From contig NZ_JACSCY010000015.1 of assembly GCF_014333615.1 (NCBI RefSeq), positions 62,001 to 126,000 of the forward strand: a stretch of DNA of 64,000 nucleotides, written 5' to 3'. Below are positions 15,305 through 24,217 of this stretch, piece by piece. Numbering within the stretch: the first letter of the stretch is position 1; each line of letters starts with the position of its first letter. The notes beneath the pieces are model-generated. The model was not told the DNA's origin, did no database searches, and saw only the letters and a program-made list of their open reading frames with translations. This DNA comes from Hymenobacter citatus (GTDB lineage Bacteria; Bacteroidota; Bacteroidia; Cytophagales; Hymenobacteraceae). Position numbers and translations under genes: made by a program.

Positions 15305-16158
15305 CCTTGCAGGTGCTTCATGATGGCAATTACGTCTTCTTCGCCCAGGGCAGGCTCGGCCTGCTGGAAGGTGTCGTGGACTACCTCGCCTAGGGGCGTG
15401 TTCAGGCCTTCGGCTTTCGCCAGGCGAAGGTCTTTGGCCAGGTGCTTCAGGGCAAAGGCAGCCTGATAGTTTTCAGCCATTATCGCTTCGCCTTTGATCT
15501 TGGAGAAAACGTTGCCCATGGCGCCGTTGGCAATAATTGTCTGCATATCCTCCAGCTTCAGGCCGTGCTGCTGAGCAAACAGGAAGGTTTCGGCCAAGCC
15601 CTGCGTGTAGAAGCCCAACAGCGTGTTGATGGCGAGCTTGGCGCGGTTGCCGCTGCCGGTAGGCCCGAGGTGAAGCGCCAGCTTGCCCAGGTGCTCAAAC
15701 AACGGCTGCGCCTGTTGGAATGCCTGTTCGTCGCCCCCTACCATAATCACCAGTTGGCCGGTTTCCGCCTGTTTCACGCTGCCGGAAACCGGTGCATCGA
15801 GGTAGGTGTGGCCTTTCTGTTGGCTGAGGTTGGCCATTTCTTCGCTGATACCGGGCGACACGGTGCTCATGTTGATGAGTAGCTTACCGCTCGCTTGGGC
15901 CTGCAGCAGTCCGTCAGGGCCAGCGAACAGGTCGCGCACGGCCTGGTCGTCCGACACCATCAGGAACACCACGTCGGCCTGCTGCACCACGGCAGCTGGC
16001 GAATCGGCGGTGGTGGCCCCGGCGGCGCGCAAGGCCTCTTCTTTGTCTTTGCTGCGGTTATATACGACTACCGGGTAGCCGGCCTCCAGCAGTCGGCCCG
16101 ACATGGGGTTGCCCATATTGCCGAGGCCAATCCAGCCGAGTTGGGGTTGTGCGTTCAT
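15301..16158 (-). CDS. NAD(P)-dependent beta-hydroxyacid dehydrogenase (HIBADH family)
   Basis: 285 residues from the ATG at 16158. The N-terminal Rossmann motif is WIGLGNMGNPMSGRLL, the substrate-binding DAPVSGS region follows, and the catalytic lysine lies in GSGNRAKLAINTL. The family includes 3-hydroxyisobutyrate, tartronate semialdehyde and glyoxylate/succinic semialdehyde reductases; the sequence alone does not choose between them. It is transcribed against ccoH with a four-base overlap and diverges from the TauE-like gene, so it does not belong to the oxidase operon. Confidence 0.9.
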   Translation of the reverse strand: MNAQPQLGWIGLGNMGNPMSGRLLEAGYPVVVYNRSKDKEEALRAAGATTADSPAAVVQQADVVFLMVSDDQAVRDLFAGPDGLLQAQASGKLLINMSTVSPGISEEMANLSQQKGHTYLDAPVSGSVKQAETGQLVIMVGGDEQAFQQAQPLFEHLGKLALHLGPTGSGNRAKLAINTLLGFYTQGLAETFLFAQQHGLKLEDMQTIIANGAMGNVFSKIKGEAIMAENYQAAFALKHLAKDLRLAKAEGLNTPLGEVVHDTFQQAEPALGEEDVIAIMKHLQG

Positions 16159-16266
16159 AGGTAGTGGTTGAGTGATGTAGAGTGGGACGCGGTATCTATA
16201 CCACAAAGGGAGGAATTGGTTCGTTTTGCAAGCGAGCATCATCCAAGCAAACATCACCCCGCCACC

Positions 16267-16278
16267 TGATTTTTGTCA
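16267..16278 (+). promoter_or_regulatory. Fnr/Crp-type operator before the TauE-like gene
   Basis: CTGATTTTTGTCAT contains TGA-N6-TCA and matches the ccoN operator at 13 of 14 bases. No clear GGACCTTTGG follows at 22 bases, so the promoter part is less certain than at ccoI and ccoN. Confidence 0.5.
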
Positions 16279-16338
16279 TGCCGACGGCAGCGGTTTATGA
16301 CCTACTTGCCTCCCAATTCGAACACGCGCTTTCCGCCG

Positions 16339-17070
16339 ATGCTCTGGGCAGGTTTCATCTTTGGTCTTCTGGGTAGCTTCCACTGCGTGGGCATGTGCGG
16401 CGCCATTGCGCTGGCCCTACCCAGCCGGCTGGATGCAGCCGATGCTCACTGGCGCTACGTGGGTGGGCGGCTGCTCTATCATCTTGGCCGCGTTACCACC
16501 TACACGCTGCTGGGCGTGGCGGTGGGCGCGGTGGGGCAGTCGTTGCGGCTGGCGGGGTGGCAGCAGGGCCTTTCCATTGCATCGGGCCTGCTGATTCTGC
16601 TGCTGGTGGCAGTGCCCGAGCGCTACACTAGTCGCCTGGCTGCCGCTTTCTACCTCGACCGCCCACTGGCCTACCTGAAGCAAACGCTGGCGCACTTCTT
16701 CCACCGGCAGGAGCTGTCGGCGCTGTACGTTACCGGCCTGCTGAACGGCTTGCTGCCCTGCGGCCTGGTGTATCTGGCGCTGGCTGGCACGCTGAGCACG
16801 CCGGGGGTAGGCAGCGCGGCCGCTTACATGCTGCTATTTGGGTTGGGCACGCTGCCCCTGATGTTGGGCCTGTCGCTCACGGGGCGACTGGTACCGCTGG
16901 GGTGGCGCACCCACATGCGGCAGGCCGTGCCCTACGTGGCCACGGTGCTGGCCGTGCTGTTCATCCTGCGCGGGCTGGGGCTGGGTGTTCCCTACCTCAG
17001 TCCGCAGCTGGTGCACACTGCTCCCGCCGCGCATGCCGCTCAGCCCAGTACCATGCACTACTGTCATTAA
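16339..17070 (+). CDS. TauE/SafE-like membrane protein of the cbb3 region
   Basis: About 243 residues from the ATG at 16339, giving the family-like beginning MLWAGFIFGLLGSFHCVGMC; an ATG at 16297 would add 14 residues but lies where the promoter should be if the operator at 16267 is used. Six to seven membrane helices are visible, with the conserved HCVGMCG near the N-terminus and LLPCGLVYLAL in the middle. Proteins of this HCxGMCG group accompany ccoGH in many genomes and are thought to handle copper or another metal for the oxidase; Cys and Met in these helices fit that. The C-terminus is His-rich. Confidence 0.88.
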   Translation: MLWAGFIFGLLGSFHCVGMCGAIALALPSRLDAADAHWRYVGGRLLYHLGRVTTYTLLGVAVGAVGQSLRLAGWQQGLSIASGLLILLLVAVPERYTSRLAAAFYLDRPLAYLKQTLAHFFHRQELSALYVTGLLNGLLPCGLVYLALAGTLSTPGVGSAAAYMLLFGLGTLPLMLGLSLTGRLVPLGWRTHMRQAVPYVATVLAVLFILRGLGLGVPYLSPQLVHTAPAAHAAQPSTMHYCH

Positions 17071-17131
17071 ATAGACCTAGCTGTGCGCTATCAACTGATA
17101 GCCCATCAGTTACTGATACAAACCTCAGCAG

Positions 17132-17166
17132 GCTATCAGCCAACAGCCAATAGCTAGCAGCTAATT
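17132..17166. repeat. Heptamer array
   Basis: Five imperfect 7-base units (GCTATCA, GCCAACA, GCCAATA, GCTAGCA, GCTAATT) run up to the universal stress gene. The same heptamer family occurs at 28536 and, in frame, inside purH at 41047. Confidence 0.7.
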
Positions 17167-17175
17167 AAAGAACCT

Positions 17176-18063
17176 ATGAAAACCATCCTCGTCCCTCTTG
17201 ACCTCACCGCGGCTTCGGAGCACGCAGTAGTATATGCCAATAAGCTGGCCGTGCGCTGGCCGGCCGAAATCGTGCTGCTCTACTGCCACCACGGTCCTAC
17301 CCCCACCGCCGCGGAAATGCAGACGCTGGAGCAACGGCTGCGCACGCTGGCCGAGCGCCTGCGCTACCAGCAGCTCACGCGGCAGGATGGGCGCCGTATC
17401 CGCTACCACTACCGGGTGGTGTCAGGCTGCCTGCACGACCACGCCCAACCCGAAGCAACCCGGTGCGCGGCCGATTTGCTGGTGATGAGCCTGGAGCACA
17501 TCGACTGCGGCCGACCCGATGTGGCCGGCAACCACGCCGCTGCTATTATCAACCTAGTAGCGTGCCCCGTGCTGGTGGTGCCGCCTGGCCGCCTACCCTT
17601 GCCAAGCAGCGCCGTTTTCTCGGCTGATTTCGACAAGCTGGATACCCACCTCCTACCCCGCTTGTCGGCGCTGGCGAAGGCGTTTCCGGCGCCGTTGCAG
17701 CTGGTGCAGTTCTACTCACCCCACCACCGTCCCGACCGGATGCGCCTGAAGCGCGCCCTGGAAAAAGCCCGCCCCCAGCTCACCTGGCCCGCCATTACTA
17801 CGCACCTGCTCGAAGACGACGACCAGCTGGAAGGCACCAGCGAGTTTTGCGCCCGCACCCAGACCCAGTTGCTTGTGGTGGCACCCACCAGCAGCGCCTT
17901 GCTCCGCCGCCTATTTGATGCCTGCTATACCACTACCCGCGCTTACCATACGCAGATTCCGGTATTGGTGCTGCGCCAGCCCCAGCCTACCATGGTGTGC
18001 TGCGAGCGGTGCGCCCGACACGAAGCCCAGGGAGCCGCTCAGCGGACCGAAGCTATCCACTAA
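17176..18063 (+). CDS. Universal stress protein with two Usp-like domains
   Basis: 295 residues. The first domain (1-140) starts MKTILVPLDLTAASEHAVVY and has the Usp strand-helix order, with a remnant of the nucleotide site in VAGNHAAAIINLVACPVLVV. The second (about 150-280) is more diverged, ending IPVLVLRQPQP. The C-terminus has CCERC. UspA-type proteins are commonly found in Bacteroidota cbb3 clusters and respond to redox or energy stress. It follows the TauE-like gene on the same strand by 105 bases, with a heptamer array between. Confidence 0.9.
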   Translation: MKTILVPLDLTAASEHAVVYANKLAVRWPAEIVLLYCHHGPTPTAAEMQTLEQRLRTLAERLRYQQLTRQDGRRIRYHYRVVSGCLHDHAQPEATRCAADLLVMSLEHIDCGRPDVAGNHAAAIINLVACPVLVVPPGRLPLPSSAVFSADFDKLDTHLLPRLSALAKAFPAPLQLVQFYSPHHRPDRMRLKRALEKARPQLTWPAITTHLLEDDDQLEGTSEFCARTQTQLLVVAPTSSALLRRLFDACYTTTRAYHTQIPVLVLRQPQPTMVCCERCARHEAQGAAQRTEAIH

Positions 18064-18080
18064 CCCACTGTGTGTCCCTA

Positions 18081-18112
18081 CCCCTGACAGGGCTTTGAGC
18101 CCTTGTCAGGGG
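18081..18112 (+). terminator. Hairpin after the universal stress gene
   Basis: A GC-rich stem (CCCCTGACAGGGC with GCCCTTGTCAGGGG) starts 17 bases after the stop. There is no T-tract, so it may be a small palindromic repeat instead of a true terminator. Confidence 0.4.
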
Positions 18113-18165
18113 TAGTCGCAGGCTGCTCAAAACGAACTCTTCACCTTACTCATAACGCCCTCGTT

Positions 18166-19092
18166 ATGCATACCGTCCTCACTGCTACCGATTCCTCTAC
18201 CCGCGCTGCCGCCGAAATATGGATGCGGGACTTTCAGCAGCGCCTATGCCGTCAACTCGAAACCACCGACGGTGGCACTACCTTCCGCACCGACGCCTGG
18301 GAGCACGAGGGTGGCGGCGGCGGCCTGTCGAATGTCATTCAGCACGGGGCAATACTGGAGAAAGGTGGGGTGAACTTTTCGGCGGTGTGGGGCGAGATGA
18401 GCGAACCGGCCGCCCGCAACCTGTTCATGCCCAACCCCGAGTACTTTGCCACGGGTGTATCGGTGGTGCTGCACCCGCGCAGCCCGCGCGTGCCCATTGC
18501 CCACATGAACGTGCGCTACTTTGAGGCCGGCAATGGAGAGGCCTGGTTTGGCGGCGGCATTGATCTGACACCCATTTATGTAGTGGAGGAGCAAGCGCGC
18601 TGGTTTCACCAACAGCTCCAGGCCGTGTGCCAGCGCCACAACCCAACCTACTACCCCCGCTTCAAGCAGTGGGCCGATGACTATTTCTACCTGCCTCACC
18701 GCCAGGAAACCCGCGGCGTAGGCGGCATCTTCTTCGACCGCCTCACGGTAGGAAAAGACGGCTCGTTCGAGGACCTATTTGCCTTCGTGCAGGACGTAGG
18801 CGACGCTTTTGGTCCCATCTATACCGAGCTAATGCGCCAGAACCGCACCCTACCCTACAATGCCCCCGAAAAGCAGTGGCAACTCATCCGCCGCGGCCGC
18901 TACGCCGAGTTCAACCTCGCCATCGACCGGGGCACCAAGTTCGGCCTCGAAACCGGCGGCCGCACCGAGAGCATCCTCATGAGCTTACCCCCAGAGTGCG
19001 AGTGGCACTACAACCAAGTGCCCGCACCAGGCTCGCCGGAAGCCGCTACCCTGGCGTGGCTGCGTAAGGGGGTAGAGTGGGTGAGATGGTGA
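18166..19092 (+). CDS. hemF: Oxygen-dependent coproporphyrinogen III oxidase
   Basis: 308 residues from the ATG at 18166. All HemF landmarks are present: GGGGLSNVIQHGAILEKGGV-type region, HMNVRYFE, WFGGGIDLTP, ADDYFYLPHR, RGVGGIFFD and GRYAEFNLAIDRGTKFGLE (residue blocks listed separately). It converts coproporphyrinogen III to protoporphyrinogen IX using O2, in haem synthesis. Its place at the end of the cbb3 region fits the haem need of the oxidase; the oxygen-independent HemN often seen in such clusters is not in this window. A GTGAGTA heptamer array overlaps the stop codon. Confidence 0.95.
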   Translation: MHTVLTATDSSTRAAAEIWMRDFQQRLCRQLETTDGGTTFRTDAWEHEGGGGGLSNVIQHGAILEKGGVNFSAVWGEMSEPAARNLFMPNPEYFATGVSVVLHPRSPRVPIAHMNVRYFEAGNGEAWFGGGIDLTPIYVVEEQARWFHQQLQAVCQRHNPTYYPRFKQWADDYFYLPHRQETRGVGGIFFDRLTVGKDGSFEDLFAFVQDVGDAFGPIYTELMRQNRTLPYNAPEKQWQLIRRGRYAEFNLAIDRGTKFGLETGGRTESILMSLPPECEWHYNQVPAPGSPEAATLAWLRKGVEWVRW

Positions 19093-19270
19093 GTAGTGAG
19101 TAGTGAGTAGTGAGTAGAAAATACGGGTGTCATCCTGAGCAGCGCGAAGGACCTTATCACGTAAGAGCGAGTTGGTGAAACGACTGTTGTTCTTCCGTAA
19201 TAAGGTCCTTCACTGCGTTCAGGATGACAGGCATGTTTACTCACAATTTCACAAACTCACCACTCACAAC
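19089..19270. repeat. Nested inverted repeat after hemF
   Basis: Outer part: four GTGAGTA heptamers (19089-19116) facing TACTCAC/CACTCAC copies at about 19238-19266. Inner part: TGTCATCCTGAGC...GAAGGACCTTAT (19128-19157) facing its inverted copy at 19200-19229, about 25 of 30 matching. The inner family recurs at 29360. The array begins inside the hemF stop. Confidence 0.8.
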
Positions 19271-19340
19271 TTCACAACTTCCCCACTCCTAAGTATCTTT
19301 ATGGGTTAATTTCATTCGCCGCGCATTAAATCAGACCTGC

Positions 19341-20672
19341 ATGAGTACGAAGCTGCGTCTTATCATCCTGAGCTTTTTACAGTTCTTTATCTGGGGCTCG
19401 TGGCTGATAACCATCGGTGCCTATTGGTTTCAAACCAAACAATGGTCGGGGGCGCAGTTTGGCGCTATCTTCTCCACTATGGGTATCGCCTCCATTTTTA
19501 TGCCCTCGCTGATGGGCATTGTGGCCGATAAATATATCAATGCAGAGAAGCTGTACGGCGTGCTGCACCTGCTGGGCGGTATTGTGCTTTTCACCATTCC
19601 GTGGGTCACAGACCCCGGCATGTTCTTCTGGGTGATTCTGCTGAACATGATTTTCTACATGCCTACCCTGTCGCTGTCTATTGCCGTGTCGTACTCGGTG
19701 CTGAAGCGCGAGGGGTTGGATGTGGTGAAGGACTACCCCCCCATTCGGGTATGGGGCACTATCGGCTTCATCGTGGCCATGTGGACGGTGAGCTTGCTGG
19801 GCTTCGAGAAATCGGCCAACCAGTTTTATGTAGCGTCTGGCGCAGCGCTGCTGCTAGGGCTGTACGCCTTCACTCTACCCAAATGCCCACCTACAGCCCA
19901 GGATGCGCCCAGCCGCTCCTTGGTAGAAATATTGGGCCTGAAGTCTTTCGCCCTGCTGCGCGACGCCAAAATGGCGACCTTCTTCTTGTTTGCGCTGCTA
20001 CTAGGCGCCGCCCTGCAGCTCACCAATGCCTACGGCGACACCTTCCTGCATGACGCCAGCGCTACTGTCCCTACTCTGAATATTGAATCCTTTTCGCAGC
20101 TTCTATCACAACTAATATCACGTCCTCTTGATACCCTAAGTGGCTTGTCTGCAAAATACCCGGCCATTATTATGTCGATTTCGCAGATTTCTGAAACGCT
20201 GTTTATTCTAGCTATTCCGTTCTTTCTGCGGCGCTTTGGTATCAAGCAGGTGATGTTTATGAGTATGATTGCCTGGGTATTGCGCTTCGGCCTATTTGCC
20301 TACGGTAATCTCGAGTCCAACCTCTGGATGATTATCCTGTCGTGCATCGTCTACGGCATGGCATTCGACTTCTTTAACATCTCCGGTTCGCTGTTCGTGG
20401 AAACCCAAACGGCGCCGAGCATCCGGGCCAGTGCGCAGGGCTTGTTTATGATGATGACCAACGGCTTCGGGGCCGTGTTAGGCAGCTCCATCAGCGGCAT
20501 CGTGATTCAGAAGTACTTCACCGCCGCCGATGGCACCAAAGACTGGCACAGCATCTGGATAACCTTCGCGCTGTATGCCCTGGTTATTGCCGTGCTGTTC
20601 GTGCTGCTCTTCAAGCACAAACACAACCCACAGGCGGTGGAAGAAACCCACCCGGAACCCCTGCTTGCCTAG
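19341..20672 (+). CDS. Nucleoside permease (NupG/XapB-type MFS transporter)
   Basis: 443 residues with 12 likely membrane helices. The NupG-family start SFLQFFIWGSWLITIGAYW, the region DYPPIRVWGTIGF and the late motif FNISGSLFVE are characteristic of the nucleoside:H+ symporter branch of the major facilitator superfamily. It imports nucleosides across the inner membrane. It converges on ndk, which acts on nucleotides, and nucleoside salvage is also represented by tdk in this window. A weak -7-like TATCTTTA lies at 19294. Confidence 0.9.
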   Translation: MSTKLRLIILSFLQFFIWGSWLITIGAYWFQTKQWSGAQFGAIFSTMGIASIFMPSLMGIVADKYINAEKLYGVLHLLGGIVLFTIPWVTDPGMFFWVILLNMIFYMPTLSLSIAVSYSVLKREGLDVVKDYPPIRVWGTIGFIVAMWTVSLLGFEKSANQFYVASGAALLLGLYAFTLPKCPPTAQDAPSRSLVEILGLKSFALLRDAKMATFFLFALLLGAALQLTNAYGDTFLHDASATVPTLNIESFSQLLSQLISRPLDTLSGLSAKYPAIIMSISQISETLFILAIPFFLRRFGIKQVMFMSMIAWVLRFGLFAYGNLESNLWMIILSCIVYGMAFDFFNISGSLFVETQTAPSIRASAQGLFMMMTNGFGAVLGSSISGIVIQKYFTAADGTKDWHSIWITFALYALVIAVLFVLLFKHKHNPQAVEETHPEPLLA

Positions 20673-20675
20673 ACC

Positions 20676-20855
20676 ACGGATTCGCTCGGATTTTTCGGAT
20701 TACACGGATTTTGTGGACGGCTTTCTGAAGAAGCATCCATTATCAACAAAAAAGCCTCGCAAACTGCGAGGCTTTTTTGTTGTGGCTACAGAGCAATAAT
20801 TTTAGCCAATCGTCCACAAAATCCGTGTAATCCGAAAAATCCGAGCGAATCCGTG
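20676..20855. repeat. 45-base perfect inverted repeat around a terminator
   Basis: Arms 20676-20720 and 20811-20855 match at 45 of 45 positions when inverted. The arm is built of CACGGATTCGCTCGG, ATTTTTCGGATTACACGG and ATTTTGTGGACG. The bidirectional terminator at 20745-20782 is in the loop. The unit exactly fills the gap between the convergent permease and ndk genes. Confidence 0.92.
20745..20782. terminator. Bidirectional terminator between permease and ndk
   Basis: CAACAAAAAAGCCTCGC and GCGAGGCTTTTTTGTTG form a 17-base perfect stem with T-runs on both strands, suitable for both convergent genes. Confidence 0.9.
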
Positions 20856-20857
20856 AT

Positions 20858-21277
20858 TTAGAATTGCTCGTTGGCGGGGAAATAGAAGTCGCCTTCGATT
20901 TGCGCGTTTTCGTCGGAGTCGGAGCCGTGTACGGCGTTGGCTTCGATGCTCTTGGCGTACTTTTTCCGGATAGTGCCTTCCTCAGCGTTGGCGGGGTTGG
21001 TAGCACCAATCAGCGTGCGGAAATCAGCCACGGCGTTGTCCTTTTCCAGGATGGCGGCCACGATGGGACCCGACGACATATACTTCACCAGATCCTGGTA
21101 GAAGGGACGCTCCTTGTGTACTTCGTAGAACTGGCCGGCGCGCTCGGGCGTCAGCTGTACTTTCTTCAGGGCCACGATGCGGAAGCCGCCGGCTTCAATC
21201 ATGCTCAGGATACCACCAATGTGGTTGTCCTGCACGGCATCGGGCTTAATCATGGTGAACGTGCGGTTGGTTGCCAT
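20858..21277 (-). CDS. ndk: Nucleoside diphosphate kinase
   Basis: 139 residues from the ATG at 21277. The family motifs are TMIKPDAV at the start, the catalytic His in NAVHGSDS, and the IEANAVHG context. It transfers the gamma-phosphate from ATP to other NDPs, balancing NTP pools in the cytoplasm. Length matches the family (about 140). A -7 box TACTTTTG is 63 bases upstream. Confidence 0.96.
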   Translation of the reverse strand: MATNRTFTMIKPDAVQDNHIGGILSMIEAGGFRIVALKKVQLTPERAGQFYEVHKERPFYQDLVKYMSSGPIVAAILEKDNAVADFRTLIGATNPANAEEGTIRKKYAKSIEANAVHGSDSDENAQIEGDFYFPANEQF

Positions 21278-21339
21278 ACGATTCAGGGTCAAAGGGTAAG
21301 GGTAGGAAAGTAGAAAACCGCCGCGGCGGTTTGTGGGCG

Positions 21340-21347
21340 CAAAAGTA
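21340..21347 (-). promoter_or_regulatory. Bacteroidota -7 box of ndk
   Basis: TACTTTTG on the minus strand fits TAnnTTTG fully. No convincing -33 TTG was found at about 19 bases, so this is a single-element call. Confidence 0.45.
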
Positions 21348-21557
21348 GAGGTATCCGGCGAGAGTTGCGGAGTTGCGCCGAATAAATCCTGCGGGCACCT
21401 TTTATATAGCAGTGGCGTTTGACCGTATCCGACGCGCCCAAGGGCTCCTATTTTGAGAGACGGGCGGGCCGTTTCGTTGCAATTCCGGAATTTTTCCGAC
21501 TTTTGCCGCCTTGTTTCCGTCGTAAAATACCGACTTTCAGCCATCTAGTAGTAGGCA

Positions 21558-22601
21558 ATGTCCACAATTACCGCCCTGCAAGAGCTGCTTGCGCAACCCC
21601 GGCAGATTTTCATTACCACCCATCACAAACCCGACGCCGATGCTTTGGGCTCGTCGCTGGCCATGATGGGGTATCTCCGCAAAAAAGGTCACCACGTTAC
21701 TGTCGTGACTCCTTCCGACTACCCCGATTTCCTGGCCTGGATGCCCGGCAACGAGGATGTTATCATCTACGAGCGGCACCAGAACGACGCCCAGGTGCGC
21801 GACCTCATCAACAAAGCGGAGGTTATTTTCTGCCTGGATTTCTCCTGCCTCAACCGCATTGCGGAGATGGGCGAGTACATTCGGCACGCGCCCGGCACCA
21901 AGGTGCTCATCGACCACCACCAGGAGCCCGAGAACTTTGCCGATCTGGATTTTTCCAATTCCAGCGCGGCCGCCGCTTCGGAGCTGGTGTTTGAGGTAAT
22001 CCGCGACTTGGGCGACCAGGATTTGATTGACGTGGGTATTGGCGAGTGCCTGTACGCGGGCATCATGACCGATACGGGCTCGTTTCGCCACCCCAGCACC
22101 TCGCGCAACGTGCACCTGATTATTGCCGAGCTGCTGGACGCTGGTATCAATCTTTCCGACGTACACCGTCGCATCTACGACTCGCACTCCGAGATGCGCC
22201 TGCGCTTCCTGGGCTTTGTGCTGAAGGACAAGCTCACGGTGCTACGCGAGTACAACACTGCCTACATTTCCATCACCCAGGACGAGCTACGCCAGTACCA
22301 GTCCAAAACCGGCGACACGGAAGGCCTCGTCAACTTTGCTTTGAGTATTGAGGGGGTAGTGTTTGCCGCTATTCTCATCGACCGAGGCTCGGCGGTGAAG
22401 ATTTCCTTCCGCTCGGTGGGAGACTTCTCCGTGAGTGACTTCTCGCGCCAGCACTTTGGGGGCGGCGGCCACCACAACGCCGCCGGCGGCGTCAGCTACG
22501 ATTCGCTCGACAACACCGTGCAGCGCTTCATCGACTTATTGCCGCAGTACCAGGCTCAACTGGTCACGGCTCCTTTAGTAGTTGCGCCCCGTTCGGCGTA
22601 A
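21558..22601 (+). CDS. DHH-family phosphoesterase, NrnA-like
   Basis: 347 residues. Metal-binding motifs of the DHH/DHHA1 class are in order: HHKPDADALGSSLA, DFSCLNR, LIDHHQEPE, and the C-terminal substrate motif GGGGHHNAAGG. Bacterial NrnA degrades short oligoribonucleotides and dephosphorylates pAp; pGpG hydrolysis is another activity in the family. Sequence does not separate these. It diverges from ndk. Confidence 0.92.
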   Translation: MSTITALQELLAQPRQIFITTHHKPDADALGSSLAMMGYLRKKGHHVTVVTPSDYPDFLAWMPGNEDVIIYERHQNDAQVRDLINKAEVIFCLDFSCLNRIAEMGEYIRHAPGTKVLIDHHQEPENFADLDFSNSSAAAASELVFEVIRDLGDQDLIDVGIGECLYAGIMTDTGSFRHPSTSRNVHLIIAELLDAGINLSDVHRRIYDSHSEMRLRFLGFVLKDKLTVLREYNTAYISITQDELRQYQSKTGDTEGLVNFALSIEGVVFAAILIDRGSAVKISFRSVGDFSVSDFSRQHFGGGGHHNAAGGVSYDSLDNTVQRFIDLLPQYQAQLVTAPLVVAPRSA

Positions 22602-22639
22602 CTTGCCCGAAATTCTCTTTTTTAACTCTACCCTACTCA

Positions 22640-23599
22640 ATGCTTTCTCAACGCATTTCTTTGAGTCTGGCCCTGGCGGCCGGCTTTCTGGGCCTGGCCT
22701 CCTGCAACAAAGGCGGTGGCGATTTTCAGAAAACCAAGTCTGGTATCGAATACAAAATCTTCAAGAAGGTAGGCAACAAGTACGAGCCCCGCGAAGTGGC
22801 CGTAACCGGCGACCCTACCTACAAAGACCGCATCGGCAAGATCATGGGCTTGCACATTGAGTATCGCACGGCCAAAGACTCGCTGCTGATGAGCTCGCGC
22901 GTGCAGCGCATGGGCATCCCCGCCCCGTTCCCCTTGGACTCGGTGAAGCAGAAAGGTGCTGAGGCCGAAGCCTTTGCCATGCTCCAGCCCGGCGACTCAG
23001 CCGTGTTCAAATTCAACGCCGACACGCTGGCTATGAAGAACTCGGGCCGTCCGGCGCCGCCCTTCATCAAGAAGCAGGGCAACACCATCACGATGCTGGT
23101 GAAAGCCGAGAAGGTGCAGACCCGCGACGAGGCCATGGCCGACCAGCAGAAGCAAATGATGGACGCGCAGGTAAAAATGCAGGCGCACGCCAAAGAGCAA
23201 CTGAAAAAGGATGATGTAATTCTGCAAGAGTACATCAAGAAAAACAACCTCACGGCCCAGCGCGACACCTCGGGCGTGTACTACATCATTACGCAGGCCG
23301 GCACTGGCGCCAAGCCTAGGACGGGCCAGACGGTGTCGGTGCAGTACAAAGGCACCCTGCTCGACGGTAAAGAGTTCGACTCTTCGGCCAAGGGCAACCA
23401 GGGTAAGCCGATAGAATTCCCGCTAGGGGTAGGCCAGGTGATTCCGGGCTGGGACAAAGGCATTGCCCTACTGCCCAAGGGCTCGAAGGCCGTGCTGCTG
23501 ATTCCCTCATCGCTGGCCTACGGGCAGCGCGGCGCGGGCGCCGACATCCCTGCTGATGCGCCGTTGCGCTTCGATGTGGAGTTGGTAGACGTGAAATAG
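22640..23599 (+). CDS. FKBP-type peptidyl-prolyl isomerase lipoprotein, two-domain
   Basis: 319 residues. Signal peptide with lipobox LASC (Cys23). Residues about 30-160 look like a degenerate FKBP domain (KSGIEYKIFKK, LQPGDSAVF) without the usual active-site run; a helical linker follows; residues 205-319 are a canonical FKBP (VQYKGTLLDGKEFDSS, GQVIPGWDKGIALL, LAYGQRG). It should act as a periplasmic prolyl isomerase and chaperone, like GldI. It is the first of four tandem FKBP genes and is followed by its own strong terminator. Confidence 0.93.
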   Translation: MLSQRISLSLALAAGFLGLASCNKGGGDFQKTKSGIEYKIFKKVGNKYEPREVAVTGDPTYKDRIGKIMGLHIEYRTAKDSLLMSSRVQRMGIPAPFPLDSVKQKGAEAEAFAMLQPGDSAVFKFNADTLAMKNSGRPAPPFIKKQGNTITMLVKAEKVQTRDEAMADQQKQMMDAQVKMQAHAKEQLKKDDVILQEYIKKNNLTAQRDTSGVYYIITQAGTGAKPRTGQTVSVQYKGTLLDGKEFDSSAKGNQGKPIEFPLGVGQVIPGWDKGIALLPKGSKAVLLIPSSLAYGQRGAGADIPADAPLRFDVELVDVK

Positions 23600-23603
23600 G
23601 TAA

Positions 23604-23645
23604 ATAACCGCCGCCGGATGCAACCCGGCGGCGGTTATTTTTCTC
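23604..23645 (+). terminator. Rho-independent terminator
   Basis: AATAACCGCCGCCGG pairs with CCGGCGGCGGTTATT, followed by TTTTC, immediately after the first FKBP gene. It separates that gene from the three-gene array downstream. Confidence 0.9.
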
Positions 23646-23653
23646 TTACTGGT

Positions 23654-24193
23654 ATGATGAATACTTTTTCCTTCTTCCGCGCCTCGCGCTTCGTACTCGG
23701 TTTGCTGGTTTTGCTGCTGAGCGTTTCGTCCTGTTTAAATAATAACAGCAACGACGATTATCTGGCTGATTTGGAACGCCAGGCTGCTCAAGCCAAGATA
23801 GACGACGAAGCCACCATTCAGAAGTATTTGGCTGACAACAAGATTACGAAGTTCGATAAACGTGCTTCGGGTCTGTATTTTGTGCAGGACAGCACGGCCC
23901 TGGGTACCGGCGACATGGCCAAAGCCGGTCAAACCGTTTCGGTACGCTACACGGGCTATTTTTTCAGCACGCCACCCAAAGCATTCGACGCTTCCGGCGC
24001 TACTCCGTTCAACTTCACATTGGGTATCGGCCAGGTCATTATGGGCTGGGATGAAGGCATTGCCTTAATGCGCAAAGGAGGCAAGGCTACTTTGCTTGTT
24101 CCGTCGGCACTGGCGTATGGAGTGTTTGGCCGCTCTACCATTCCGCCTAATACACCGCTACGCTTTGAGGTAGAACTGATTGACATTAAATAA
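23654..24193 (+). CDS. FKBP-type peptidyl-prolyl isomerase lipoprotein
   Basis: 179 residues from the ATG at 23654, with another ATG immediately after. Lipobox SSC follows a hydrophobic signal. A short charged helix ends in IQKYLADNKITKF, then the FKBP domain with VSVRYTGYF, GQVIMGWDEGIALM and LAYGVFGR. The leader motif (I-x-KYL-x-N-x-I) also occurs in the next gene, showing duplication. Likely located on the inner or outer membrane facing the periplasm. Confidence 0.92.
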   Translation: MMNTFSFFRASRFVLGLLVLLLSVSSCLNNNSNDDYLADLERQAAQAKIDDEATIQKYLADNKITKFDKRASGLYFVQDSTALGTGDMAKAGQTVSVRYTGYFFSTPPKAFDASGATPFNFTLGIGQVIMGWDEGIALMRKGGKATLLVPSALAYGVFGRSTIPPNTPLRFEVELIDIK

Positions 24194-24217
24194 GCGGCTA
24201 TCTTTTCTTTTTCCCAA

